From Hybos culiciformis (lineage: Eukaryota > Arthropoda > Insecta > Diptera > Hybotidae): a stretch of DNA of 64,000 nt. Positions within the stretch are counted from its first letter, which is position 1. Every line of letters begins with the position of its first letter. The stretch covers positions 24,451,052 through 24,515,051 of the forward strand of contig OZ023275.1 of NCBI GenBank assembly GCA_964007475.1. The letters run 5' to 3'. The translations under genes and the position numbers were made by a program. The notes under the pieces were generated by a model. The model was not told the origin of the DNA. It made no database searches and saw nothing but the letters and a program-made list of their open reading frames with translations. This document shows, in pieces, positions 38,961 through 52,386 of this stretch.

Positions 38961-41900
38961 AATAATTTGATTCTAAACATCCCAAACAATGTAGTAAAAG
39001 TAGAATGTTAATAACATAAACCAGTTCTTCAGAATGATATCTATGTTCTGTTAATTAGTTTTTGTCACTATTTTATAGTTTCTCATTATTTAATGCTGTT
39101 TTGAACTTCTATTTGTATACATAAGTAATGTGATGTAATGACTACCCTCATATCAATTTGTTCGACGCTAAGTTGATGATCAATTTGGTAGTAAAAGAAA
39201 TTTTTTATACATCAATCTGGACGGCAGGAGAATCGAACTATATTTTAAATGTGGTCGAAATATATTTTAAATTTTATTGGCAATTTGGCAGTGATACTTT
39301 CCTAATCCAAAAATAAAAAAGCCCAACAAAAATTGCAGAAAAAATATCTCGGAATTCACCATCAAATCATTGTGTTCTCGAAAAGTTTGCGTGGCAGTAA
39401 ATAAGTGGTCCTAATTAGCTGCAGAAATTTAATGCACTCTTTTTTATTTTGTAATATGTATAAAGAAATTTATATGTACGAAATTAAGATTTTTCCCTTT
39501 GTAATGTAAGTGTCCCAATTTTATGCTCAAAATTTTTTTCGCAAACCGGAATTTGAGACAAAACAGTATACGTTCAAATTGATATAAAACCAAATTGTGT
39601 ACTTCCATGATTAATTTCGGACGAGAAATTTTATGGCTTAACTATATAATACTTAAAACAAGTGTGTTATGTACAATCTACAAAATTCTACAAATTAACA
39701 TATAATGAAGATGTACGTGCATTTTATGCCTTTAATTAAATTTTTTTCTCTCTAACTAATGTTTTCGGGCTCTGATACTTAAAATAAATTATATTTTCAT
39801 CTAAGAACATTATTCTTAAGTGTGGATTTTGAATTGTTGCCACAAACTGTAATCAATTTTTACAATCTTATCTCAATAAGTCAAAGAATATGTGATTAAT
39901 TTTATTGTTTAAGCATTTGTACTTGACATTGATTAAAGTTTCAGTGTCGCTATTCAAGGCAAAGTTTAAAGTATATGTATAACACTCAAAAATTCTAACA
40001 TAAATCTATTTTTCAGTATATGATTTCATTTTCTTGTTTAGACATTGTATTTCTTTAAAGAACATTGTATTTCTTTAAAAATTATTAGGTATTAATCGAG
40101 TTTCGTGCAAATCCTTTACTCAATCATTACTCATTAGTTTTTAAAATAGGCCAAAAGTCAACAACATAAATACAATTATAACTACATTATAAAAATATGT
40201 ATTAGTTAATGTAGCTACATTTCAAACATTAATAAAAAAAGGACAAGTGCGTAGAATGTAACTATCTTAAAATTTTTCAAGTTATAATAATCTTAAAAAC
40301 TTATTTCTGCTAAGTAAATGAATAAAAGTATATTACGTAGTTTACACTTTTAATTTGCACATAATATGATGTGTTTATTTTTTTTACCCAATATTCACTT
40401 TAGTAGAATAAAGTAAAGTAAAGCAAATATTAAATATAAATATAAATAACAAGAAAAGGCTGATTATTGTTTTCTCAAGTGTTAAATTATTGTTTTATTT
40501 ATATAAATAATTTTTTTTTTTTAAAGAATCAAGTCAACCCTTTGGTATCTATTATGCAACATTTACTTAATAAATAATGAACGTTATTTTATCAATGAAG
40601 TCTTATTTAGATTAGTTTATTAACCATACTTTATTGAATTGATAAAATTAAAATTAAACTTATTTTAAAGTAGTTTTTCTACAATTTTGTGTTTTTAAAT
40701 ATTTGCTCATTTTAGGTATGAAAGTAAAAATTGGATAAAGTATATCATCTTTAATCTTGTTAAATGTCTAGTCTTGTTAAATTAATCTTTATTATAACTT
40801 TAAAATTAATTTCGTTTTCTAGTCAAAAGATAATATATGTATATAGAAAAACCTTTGATTCGAATATTTTTAAGCTAAATTTTATTCAATTAATATTTTT
40901 TCATTGAAATCTGTTTTATATTGAGTGCCCAAAATTTCATTCATTTTGTTCAAATGTTCCATTATTTAATGTTTTTCTCTTGAAATTTATGAACAAAAAA
41001 AAACGGATGTGATTTTTTATGAAATATTGTTCGAATTATTCTTTTATGTTGTTCTTGCTTTTGTTTTGTTTTTAACAAAATTCTAGAAAAATAAAAATAC
41101 TTCCTTTTTAGGAAGATTTATTCACCTGGCCTTTTCTTTGATGTTATGTCTTTTTTATGTTGTCAAAATTTTGAAATGTTTTGTTATAAAAGTTATTACA
41201 AAGAATTTATAAATTAGACGTAAATATTTATCAGAATAGCTACTCCACAACATAATTTTGCTTATTAAGTTAAAATGACACTGAAAGGGTAGATAATTAT
41301 GTTCTAAATTCTAAAAAAAACATTGCTATCGGAAATTATGAATTATATGATGCGTGAATAATTTAAAAAATCCCGAAAGAAAATTAAGATAATATAGAAA
41401 TTAATTGAAAATTAAGAATGAACTAAAATAAGAGCATATGTATGTAAGCAGCATAATCATAAATTTATAAATCAAATACATTTTTTTAAACCTAAAATTT
41501 AGTTTTTTTTTTTTAATATAGAGGACAATAAAACAATTTTGCAATAATTCGTAAATTAAAAATACTTTCAATTTGCAGAATAATTAAATTTTTGCCACAA
41601 ATTGAATATTTTTTGTTATAGTCATGACTAATAGCTCTTAGATAATTGTCATGAATCACGTCAAATAATTGTGAACATAAGTAGAAAAATTAATTGATAA
41701 AATAAGAACAATAGTTTTTTCCATTTTCATTCATAATATTTATTTAGTTGTAAAATAAATGAGTAGCAGCGTACATAAATAAAAATGATTATTATTTCAG
41801 ATGCAGTAGTAGTAACGCTACTAAAATATTATTCATTGTATGTAAAAAAGAAAATTTAGAATATTACATTCAGACTTCTTTGTATAATTCTGGTGTTACA

Positions 41901-42527
41901 ATTCTCTGGTATATAAATTTTGGTATCAATTAAAATTGGTGCATATAATTAAACTTCGTTGTCATTCGGTTCCAAAAATATGCAAAATTCTTTATATTTT
42001 GTTTAATTCTTTATTGAATTATACTATTCATATTTATCATATATTTAACACGATTCATATGAGGGAAATATACAAATTTACTCTAAATATTATTTTCACA
42101 TTTTTACTATATTTTATACTTTAAACATAATGAATACATGATGTTTTTATGTTTCAAAATACTGTATATACAATATACATAATTTAAAATGATTCTAGAG
42201 TATAGGATTATGAACTTATACTGTGCGTTTATCAGTAATTAAATATGAATTTTGTAAAATTGGGTTAAGGTTATTACTATGCACGTTTAGATAATGAATT
42301 TTATTACATGATTATATTTTTTTTTGTAAAATTTTATGCATGTTTCAAAACTATTTGGACTTATCGTTATATAAGAAAATCTAATTTTTGATAGTTAGTT
42401 ACATCAACAAATTTCAATTTATTTGAATTTTCTTTAGTTAAGTCTTATTTTAATGCCCCATAATAATAAGAAGGATGATGACTTCCCTTTTTTGAATTTG
42501 TCACTAAGGAACTTAATAAAATGAACA

Positions 42528-42574
42528 ATAATTCTTCTATAACCTTGAAACCCTCAAGGTTATAGGAGAATTAT
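42528..42574. repeat. Hairpin-forming inverted repeat (21-bp arms)
   Basis: The arms 42528-42548 (ATAATTCTTCTATAACCTTG, plus A) and 42554-42574 pair over 21 positions with a single G-T type mismatch, around a 5-base loop AACCC. It is shorter than a typical miRNA precursor. Confidence 0.85.
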
Positions 42575-44949
42575 AGTTTTACTTCATCTTAAAACCTCTA
42601 ATTTTATTTTTCCTCTTATGTGTAATTCTTTTCAGGATTTTCCTAAATGTAAAACAAAAAATTGTAAGGTGCAGGTACTCCCAATTTAAATTAGCACCAG
42701 TTTAGTTTCATTTTCATTTATAAAAACATATTTATAATCATAATGTATGTTACTCTGATTTAATAAATTGATTAAAAAACTTTTAATAAAATTTGTATAA
42801 TAATACAATTTTTGTTTCAAACACGTGCGATATAAGTTTTAAAATGATTAAGTATGATATTTAATCTCATAAATTAGATAAAGTTTCAAATAGTCATAAC
42901 ACATAACATATATTAAAAAAGTTTTATCTAATTTTGTATTCATACGTTGGCAAAATTTATATTGTCAATATTGCATAAAAATTTGCTAAACAGATTGCTT
43001 TTCAAATAGTGAAATAATTACATACATATTATCATATTATATTAAAAATTTGAAAATTATAGAAATATAATTTAAAATTAAACAATAAAATGTATATTAA
43101 ATAGCTGGAAAATCGTTTCGGACTTTGTAATCTTAGTTTTATATGAAATTTAGTTGCAGTTAAAGCTATTTTCTTAAACCCCAAGTAGTTTATATTAGAG
43201 TAAATATTTAAATTTTTGGTTTTTTGTTACATTTTCATAAATATAACTCAGTCAGTGCTAGGAATTATTCACATCAAACACTCAAGACAACTTTCAATTA
43301 TTGTATTTGAATATTAAAATTAAATTGCTGTATCGAACTCACAGGTAAAATAAAAGTTATATTAGGATCATCTTAATTATAAAAACTGTCTTGAATTTTT
43401 CCGTACCTCTTGGAGCAATAAAACAATTGCACTGAATAATACTCACTACAGTTATTCTCGTAGCGCGTATTTTTAAATTGATTGTAGATATGTTAAATAT
43501 ATTAATTTGTACAATGTAGAAAAAAAGCCAGATATTTTCGGTTTGAGAGATAATAATACTTTGCAATATCTTTTTTTCTCGCACGAAATTCTAATTTAAA
43601 AGGTCAACAATTCTTATTTAAACTTTAATACTGACAATATAATATATTGGTTATTGGAAAGTGCAAAAATGTGAATTATAATTGTCCTAACTTTTATTGT
43701 CTTAAAATGTTTGATTTATATGTGCATGACAAATGATCTTTATTTTACATTTTTAATTGCTCAGAATTAATTTGAATACATTCAAATAAAATTTTCTTAT
43801 TATGTTTTATGAAGATGAGTATAGAACTGAATTAACTGAATGAGAATTTTTTGGGTTGATTATGAAATCTTTCATACAAAATCTTGTAATACAAAATCTT
43901 GCAGAAATAATATATTTTTGGTGATGGAAAATAGTGCCCTTATTATGTAACATTTTGTTTGTGGCCATGTTATGTTTTTTGTATATTGTATATAATTTAG
44001 TTATGCCCCTGAATATTTTACGCTTTTCTACAACTTCATTATCTCTAAAAATATGTTTATGATGAAAATTTGCGCATCGACTCGTAGTCGGTGATAATAC
44101 TCGATCGGATGACGGAAAATTTTTTAAGCAATTTAAATTTTTGAGAGGAAAAAAAGGGAGAGAGCAAAAATAGTACTGAAACACAACAAAAAAAAAGCTC
44201 CCGTATAAAGGATTTATATGAAAAACTTTGTTTTATGGGTTGTGTTTTTATTTTGTTTATTTTTGATCAGATAAAAAAAATTTGCAAGATAAATCAATAT
44301 GTTTATAAAATATTTTTGTCATGATTTATTGAAGTGGCGTTATTTTATTTTATTCTTCTCAGTTAGTTGTCTGTTTTGATTGGATCTGAAAGAATAAACG
44401 AAAATTTCTGTTCTAACTCGGTATAGAACAATATTTCTGCATTTACTCAGGTAATATTAATGATTAATTCGTCTAAGTGGTTATTTGAATAAAGGATTGA
44501 TTATTTGAATTAAGGAAATTATTACAATCATAAAAGTAAAAAAAAAAAAAATTCAAATCTTAAATAGGAGAATTCATTGCTATACTTAATTACATAATAT
44601 AATTTTGACTATGTTGACCATTAGAGGACCTTAAGAAAATTACTGATTTTTCTCTTTGCTTAAGTGGAATTTGTTCTTAAGCCCTTGAACTTTTTAACAA
44701 ATACTTAAAATATTTTTAGCTGACCTGTAACCTTTCTTTGAAAAACACATGTAAATTTTATACTTTAATTAAAATACACAATATGAATTAGTTATTTTTA
44801 TTTCATATTTTTTTTTTTTTGTTTCAATACAGAAAATTCTTAAAACTCAGCATATTAATTGTTTTGATATTAATTGTGGTGACAAGTGTTTGTTTTATAT
44901 AGCGAAGCAAAAAAAAAATAATGAACTGAGAGTGCTCAAACAAATTGTA

Positions 44950-45021
44950 TAGTTGTCAGTTTTGAAATTATTCTTCTCTAGACTATACACAGTGTATTTT
45001 GTTTATTTAAATTTTGTGCTG
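44950..45021 (+). promoter_or_regulatory. Possible distal first exon or promoter of inx7
   Basis: A perfect insect initiator-like TCAGTT near 44957 is followed about 60 bases later by a donor-like GTGCTG|GTAAGT (GT at 45022). It lies 3.6 kb upstream of the inx7 ATG on the same strand. It could be an alternative noncoding first exon. The motif pair may also be chance, since a GGTAAGT is expected about once or twice per strand here. Confidence 0.15.
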
Positions 45022-45022
45022 G

Positions 45023-48000
45023 TAAGTTAAATAAATTGAAATTTATAAAAACAAAAAAAAAAAAAAAATTAAATATTAATAAAATTTATTATTGAGTGAA
45101 AATTATTGACATAGCAATTTTTGATATAAATATTTTATATTATTAAATTTAATTTCGACAAAAACTTAAAAATTTTTTATTTAAAATAGTTATCCATAGT
45201 ATAAAAATAATGATATTGTTAGAACACTTATGGAAACTTTAATAAAATAATTCTAAAATTTTGATTATACAAAAGTTTTGTAATGAAATGTACATATGGT
45301 TTTCTTGGATTAACATCAATATAATTTCGGATTGGTAATGAAGATTTTGAATTTGTTTAAAATATAAACGATGAAAGCCGACGAAAATAAACGTAATTTT
45401 AAAAACGGTGTTTCAGGCTTTCTATTTTTGTAGATTCGCTCAAAGAAGGAGATTAGGTTCCAAAACAAAGAATTGTTTTTTAGCCAGTGTTGCCTTTCTC
45501 TAAATTCTTTTTATATACTGTGTCGAATAATAATGTTATTGTTTTGTTTTTTAATATTAGAATCACACATTTATATTAATTTTTGTTATCTTGATAATTG
45601 ATAAATTTTGAAAATATATTTGTCGTTTAAATTCGTTTATTTTATTTATTTTTTTTTTTTTTTATAAATTTTTACTCTAATTTATTTCTACTAAAACAAT
45701 AAATTATTATTTGCTTATTGTTAGTATAAAAATGACACTTTAAGACTTTGGTTTTCGAAAAGAATGTATAAAATAAAATAAAAAAATAAAAATCGTTTCC
45801 AATAAATGGAAATTGTAAACAAAAAATTTCCTATTAAAAATAATTATCGCATTTGGAAATTTTTATTTTAAATTTTAAAATTATATTTGTTAAAATCTAC
45901 ATAAATTAAAAGTGACTTATTAAATAGAAACAAAAGGTTAGCTTCTTTTATAAATTGCTCATAATTAAAAAAAAAAAAAAAATATATGCCTATAATAAAT
46001 TTGCACTCTAATAAAGTTTAATAAAAGAATAAAAATTAAAATAAGATTAAAATGTCATAAAAATTTATAAGCTTTAAAAAAAAACTTTTTTTAATTATCC
46101 TTTGATAAAAAAATAAATTTGAATGCGGCTTTTGTGGCAGGGTTGCCAAATGGGGTGTTTTACCCTGGAGTTTCTAGTTTTTCAACTAAAACTCCAGTCT
46201 CCAGATTTTGTAAAATTTTACTAGTTTTTATCAAAACTAATAATTTTAAAGTAAAATGGAAATTCACACAAGCTATTCACCTGATGTCATTTTACTTTGT
46301 AACTCACTAAGCTGTGTAGTATCATTTGTTCCAAAACAAAGTAATTATAACTTTAAGAAATAATTGATCTCATTCATTTCAAACCAATCATCTTTTTCTA
46401 ATTTCAATTATTATGCGTATTTATTGTTTTTTTTATATTTCTTTTTATACAGTTTTATTCTAATTTGAATTATTTTTGTATATCTGCGGTTAATTTTATG
46501 TTTCGTTTGTTTATGTTAATAATAATGTATAAATTCTCTACCTAAATTTTTTTTGCTTTTCAACTCTCCAGTTTTTCCCCGGTCAAAAGTTGGCAACCCT
46601 ATTATGTGCTACGGGTAAGATATATATGATTTATGGAATTTTATATATATTGAATTTTTTTTTTATTTTCAATTTGACAATTTCGATGCAGTTTAAGATA
46701 AAATCGTTGCAGACTGACGATGCACATAAATTTTCCATAAAATAAGAATTATAAAATGTCAATATTGTTTTATTTATTGTGAATTTTTGAAAGTTTAATT
46801 TTTCCAAAATGGAATTTTTTCTGTTATTTTCCTTCTAAAAATAGGATTTCTGATTCCACAGTACATAGTTCAAGAATATAGAGAGGAGGGGAGGGAAATG
46901 GTTTTTCACAACTCCAAAATGTTTGTTTCACAACTTGGGGAGCCCTATTTTTATTTTTTTTTCAAATTATGTATTCTGATTATTTTTAATAACATTACAT
47001 TTTCAAACTACAAAAAAATTTATAGAACGCAAAAAAACTTGCCAATCGCGAGATCGGGACATATGGCTCTTCTAACCACTTTATCCGGACTAGTTTTTTG
47101 AGCCATCGTATATTAGAGATTTCATAGTTTGAAGAAAATTTTATGAAAAAATAATCAAAATTTAGTATTTTTATGGAATTGAAGAAAGAATATTAATTAA
47201 AGTGGCTTATATTACAAAATGTTTCGAAGTATTTAAGAGGCTTGTTGGTTTATTAAAACTTCTATTTTTTTAAAAGTAAAATTTTGTTGAAAAATATCTA
47301 ATATCTTACGCTATACTTGCTAACTTATAATTACTCCGTGTAATAATATTCTAAAAATAATTTTTTTTTTCTATTGTGGTTAAAAAAATTCTTTTTATTT
47401 TATTTTTTTGTTTGAGACAATTGAATTTTATCATTATTAAATTTACATAATTTATTATTATTGATTTAATTTAATAAAAATTATAAAAATTTTTAATTGA
47501 AAAACGATGAAAATGATCAGTTTGTTGTACAGGTTATCACGATTTTTTTGTTTTATTATTATCTCTATACAACTTCATGTCTAGAAAGTTAATTTATATT
47601 ATGTGTGTATAAAAGAAACATAAAATTGATATTTGGGTTAAGATAAAAAAAAAAATAAAAAATAAATATATATACTACATTTGTAATATATTTTTAGTTT
47701 TTAGTTTTGTTTTTAAAATGCACATAAAAAGAGAAATTAATGTTTAAAATGCATTTGCAATTCATATTATATATACAATAATATACATATACTTAATATG
47801 TAACTTTTCCGAATATACGCACACCAGATAACTTGAATTCATAATATACCTATTGAATATTGGTTAACCACAGAGTTATGAATTTTAATATGTCTGACAC
47901 AGATCACAAGAATATGTATAAAAAAAAAAGATTATATAAATATTTAATATTAAAATAAAATACATTTGTAATTTATCATAAATTACAGAAATATTTATAA

Positions 48001-48300
48001 GTATATTTATATCATTGGACACATATCGATTTTTAGGGAAATGTCTTTAATACGGAGTTCGATGGAGAAATAGTGCATGATATTTATTATTTAACATTAT
48101 TTCTTACTTTCAATTTAAAACAACTTACTTGTCCGCTGAAAAAATTTAGAGTTTTATTGAATTTTTAATCATTTAATTTTACAATTTACACAGTGGAATT
48201 TCCACAAAGTTTACTGATGACGTTTTTAACACTTAAATAATAATCTGTAGCTTAAACAAAATAATGATAACGTTTTCTTCATTCGGTAAAAACTTACTTA
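45023..48300. other. Upstream region of inx7
   Basis: Besides the hAT-like MITE, the patch at 46860-47110 is richer in G+C and contains an open frame of 67 codons with no recognised homology. The rest is A/T-rich sequence. Confidence 0.6.
46138..46601. mobile_element. hAT-like MITE
   Basis: The 464-base element starts CAGGGTTGCCAA and ends TTGGCAACCCTA, giving 11-bp terminal inverted repeats of the kind typical of hAT transposons. It is flanked by TTTTGTGG (46130-46137) and TTATGTGC (46602-46609), which match at 6 of 8 positions as a decayed 8-bp target-site duplication. It has no transposase, so it is a nonautonomous copy that would have depended on a source element elsewhere. An open frame overlapping its left half (46119-46310) is not a gene. 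Confidence 0.75.
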
Positions 48301-48421
48301 CTTCAAAAATTTTTTAATAAAAATGGTTCTAGGTAATGTTCACGCTGAATATGTTTTTGCGAAGAAATACTTAGAGAGATAGGACTTTCGAAGAGTTTTT
48401 TATTTTATTTGTGTTATGACG

Positions 48422-48602
48422 GTAAGTTGTAATAATAAAATATGATTATGATTTTAATTTACTTAAAATCATTTTGTTGTATTAAAAATCGCTAAGCACT
48501 TAAGGAAGCCACAAATTGTTTGATATTTATATATCCAACTTATTTGAATGTTTTTAATATAAATTAATAAATATTTTAAGTGAGAATTATTATTATTTTC
48601 AG
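48422..48602 (+). other. Probable 5'UTR intron of inx7
   Basis: A donor ACG|GTAAGT (GT at 48422) and an acceptor TATTATTATTTTCAG ending at 48602 bound a 181-base intron. It ends eight bases before the inx7 ATG. This implies a noncoding exon ending at 48421; its 5' end is not visible to me. The donor is strong and the pyrimidine tract good, and the spacing is typical of small insect introns. Confidence 0.55.
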
Positions 48603-48610
48603 ATAACATC

Positions 48611-51600
48611 ATGTTAGCAATATTTTCAAAGAATATTTCACCATATTTTAAGTTTAAGCCAAAGGAAGTTTCAGTAGATAATTTAATTTTTAAATTTCAC
48701 TACAGATGGACATTTGTGATATTACTCGCATCAACAATTTTAGTTTCTTCTAGGTATTCATTTTTTTTTTTAAATATTTTTGAATTCGATGATATTAAGT
48801 ATCACATCTTTCTAGGATTGTGAATACAAGTAGCTTGTTAGTTATTAGAAAATAGTTAATTTAACTAAGATTTTATTTTTAAGGCAATATATTGGTGAAC
48901 ATATTAGATGTATTGAGCAATCGGGCAAGTTAAGTAATGTTATTGAGACATTTTGTTTCTTTACTACCACTTTTACTTTGGTAAGTTGATAAAAGTTGAA
49001 AGATAATTTAGCTTTTTTTTTCATATATATAACATATTTTATAACATTTATATAAATTATTGCAGTTACGTTTTGAAAATAGTTCATATATGGAAAAAGG
49101 AATTATACCTCATCCGGGAGTTGGAACTCCACAATATATTGAAGATCCAATTAAAAGACATGCATATTACCAGTGGGTTCCATTTGTTTTATTTGCTCAG
49201 GCCATTATGTTTTATTTGCCACATTTATTATGGAAAACATATGAAGGTTAGTATGTTTTTTGTTTTCTTTTTTTTTTAAGATATAATATATGTTATGCAA
49301 TATGTATGTTTTATTTATGTATGATTAAAATGTGAAATAATTTTAAATTATCCTTGAAAATACGAAAAAACTGAAAAAAATTCTGATCAAATCCTTAATA
49401 TTTTGAAAACAGATTTTTATTGTGTATTCTATACATTTACGTTCAGTACTTATTCTAGAATAAATTTATAACATATTTTGCGACTGCTAGTGTAGAATTT
49501 TTACAAAACGAACTTAATCTGCTTCTGATATTTCCTTTAACATTGTTATGATTCACCCAACTAAATCGATGTAGGTAGATAATCAAAAATTTGTTTTTTT
49601 TTATAAATTAAAAAGATTTGATTTTAGTGCGCACTAAAATTTCTTTTTTATATTTCTTAGAACCAAAACAATGGGGGTCCTATTTTATTTTATTCATTGA
49701 ATAATAAATTATTTTGTGGTTGTGGAATTGAAAGGACTCTAGTTTAGTATAATGAACTATCAAAATTAGTCATTTATATAGTTTGGAAGTGTTGTTTTCG
49801 CGCATGGATTTCTTTGTTCAATATAAACTACAATTTCGATCAAATTTTTATTTCAATACCCATTTCAATTGATCATTTTAGTAGGAAATCCAAATGGATC
49901 TCCATGGGTGCTATCAAAAGAAAAGTATATATGTATTTGGAAATCCATGCACTTTTCATATGAAAATGGTAGAAAAGAAAAAAAATGTACCAAATGGAAT
50001 ATAATTCGGATTTATACCGTCTATTTGTAATGATGATGTTGTAAAATAAAAATTAGAGCACAATAATTCTATTGTATACGAGCAAGAATTCTTAATAGAG
50101 TCCAACTAATGTTCCAATGTTCCAAAATCTTTTCAAAATAATTTTCCATTTTAATTTCCTACAATTTGGCTTGGTGTATACCAAACCTGGCCAATTGGAT
50201 AAACAAAAATTTATTTTCAAAAGATGACGAGCAATATTGTAAAATATAATACATACATAGATATTTTTGAAAATCTTAATTATTATATTCATAAATATTG
50301 ATAAGATCTTCAGAAAAGATACTGTACTGTCTGTGCGATATATTTATGTTTATTATTTTTATAGATAAATAAAAATATTTTTATTTAATGTTTAGATTGT
50401 AATTGTAAACTAATAATAAACACATAATTTACTTTAATCATAATTTAAACAAGTTATATTATCCTGTTGCTAGAATAGAAGTTTTTCTTAGAAATCTATT
50501 GACGCTTAAAATCTTGTTGTTTTACATTGTTTTACATTGTTTTACATATTAAAAATGGTTTGGTAGAGTAGAATTATGGTTTTCGAGTATTTCTTTATTA
50601 TTATAATTTCTCATATAACGCTAACGATGAGTGTAGGCTTAAATTGTAAATAAATTAATTTTTAATTTGAATAAATAGCGTGACCTGACCATAGTCAGTA
50701 AATGTAGGTATTTCATGTTTATTATTTTAATTATGAATTATTTTGTCTATATATATACGTTAAATTTTTAATAATTTTTATTAGAAAGTTGAATTTTTAT
50801 TAATAATTGACATATTTTTACATAAGTTCATATAAAAATTTATAAATTTAAGAATCAATTAAATATATAAATTCAATTTTATTTAATTTCAAGATCGAAT
50901 TTATGTAATTGATTTAAATTGTTCTTTAGGACTAAACTACTGTAGGTATATTAATAAATTGATTAATTGGCAAACATTTTCAATGTCATTTGACCACGCT
51001 TTTATAGCATACGTAGTTTTTGTATTTATTATTTAAATTAATCACAATAAACTAATCTGCATATTATATTTAAAAAAAAAAATGTCTTCTTTTAATTAAG
51101 AATTATCGGTTGTATGTATACCATAAATTTTTATTACATTATTACATTAATTGGTTGGGCTTATAAGTATATTTATATACAACATTAATATTCTTACAGT
51201 ATAGATAGACTATAGAATAAAGCCTTAAAATAAATTATATTTTTATTAGTTTCAAATCTCTTGAAATATTTCTATTTATTGTCATATACATATTCTAGAC
51301 ACATTTTTATATTTGTATATGTACTAAATTTGAGTAAATTTCACAGGTGGAAAAATTCATAGTTTAGTTAATGGCTTACGAAAAGTGAAAATGTCAAAGT
51401 ATACTAAAAAAGAAATCAAAGTTGGTTCATTAACAATACCTTCAAAAGACGAAACAGATGGTCGCATTGACCAAATTAAGCAAACATTTTATGATCGTCT
51501 TAGATTAAATGCTCATTGGGGACCAACACTGATTTTATCTGAAATATTGAATTTTCTTAACGTAATCCTGCAAGTATATGTGACCAATGTGTTTTTGGGT

Positions 51601-52386
51601 GGACAATTTTATAATTTAGGATATGATGTGATGGAAGAAAAATGGGACAGGCAAATGGATGTATTGGATACTATTTTCCCAAAAGTAACTAAATGTCATT
51701 TTCATAAATTTGGTCCGTCCGGAAGTTTACAATTACATGATGCATTATGCATACTGGCTCTTAACGTGATAAATGAAAAAATGTACACATTTTTATGGTT
51801 TTGGTTTGCGTTTTTGATGTTTGCCAGCGCATTATCGATTGCATGGAGAATTTTGACAGTCGTATTGCATAAAAAGTAAGAATAATATTATTGTTTGATT
51901 TATCGTGTTGTAGTAGGGAAATTACGATATGGTATTAAGGGCTGAATTTCCAAAATATCAGTTTTTTTTTGGTTCTATTTAAATTGTTCTTTTACTAGTA
52001 ACTTATACCTATAAATAATTACTTCTTGAATATTTACAAATTACAGAAGTCTAACTTATCATTTTCTTCTTTGGATATGAGTAACAAATAAAGTTTTTTA
52101 TTTTAGCACTATGTTTAGTGGATGGGTTTTTTCTTATGCTTCTCCAGGAAATCTAAATCGACAACATATGAAAATTGTTACCGACAATTGTAATTTTACA
52201 GATTGGATGTTTTTATATTTTTTGGCAAGCAATTTGGATGGCTACATTTTTAAGGAAGTTCTTGCAAAAATAAATGCGGAATTTAGGTTACATACGCCTG
52301 ATATTTCACCGGTAACTGAAAAAGAAAAATTCCATTTAAATGAGATCGATGAGGTAGATTCTGCACTTATTAGCAAACGAAAATAG
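48611..52386 (+). CDS. Inx7: Innexin-7 (gap-junction channel subunit), five coding exons
   Basis: Coding exons are 48611-48753, 48884-48980, 49066-49246, 51347-51875 and 52107-52386. They total 1230 bases, or 409 residues plus stop. All introns are GT..AG (phases 2, 0, 1, 2): 130, 85, 2100 and 231 bases. Innexin marks: hydrophobic segments near 31-47, 117-136, 201-222 and 286-313; YYQWV at 114-118; extracellular-loop cysteines C57/C72 and C257/C275. The N-terminus FKFHYRWTFVILL, the block IKRHAYYQWVPFVLF and the tail DNCNFTDWMFLYFL match Drosophila Inx7 better than any other innexin I know. The family is known to form gap junctions; in Drosophila, Inx7 takes part in electrical coupling of brain neurons together with Inx6. 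The tail after the last conserved block is shorter than in Drosophila (438 residues). The ATG at 48611 is supported by alignment with the family N-terminus and by an acceptor just upstream. No frameshift or premature stop is seen. The splice sites were chosen so that the reading frame and the conserved protein are preserved. Confidence 0.96.
49247..51346 (+). other. Large third coding intron of inx7
   Basis: This 2.1-kb intron interrupts the glycine codon of the EGG motif after the second membrane segment. It is AT-rich filler with a short tandem array at 50517-50546 (about three copies of a 10-base unit, TTGTTTTACA). I see no nested gene. An open frame on the opposite strand at 50092-50292 looks accidental. 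Confidence 0.8.

Larger units (their letters stand above)
33346..44949. other. Intergenic region between divergent inx2 and inx7
   Basis: No gene was recognised. Richer-composition patches lie at about 34590-34910, 39160-39420 and 44030-44125. A hairpin lies at 42528-42574 and a short inverted repeat at 38888-38960. A 125-codon open frame on the minus strand (44184 to 43807) has no family resemblance. As the spacer between two head-to-head innexin genes, it may hold enhancers, but none is identifiable by eye. Confidence 0.6.

Noticed and set aside
46119..46310. 63-codon open frame
   Set aside because: It overlaps the end of the hAT-like MITE and starts outside it; its length is within chance.
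48611..48823. Open frame running past the first inx7 exon
   Set aside because: The part after 48753 reads into the intron. The GT donor and the conserved continuation RQYIGE in the next exon show the true structure.
49073..49279. Alternative frame over the third inx7 exon
   Set aside because: It is the shifted-frame shadow of the exon that carries YYQWV.
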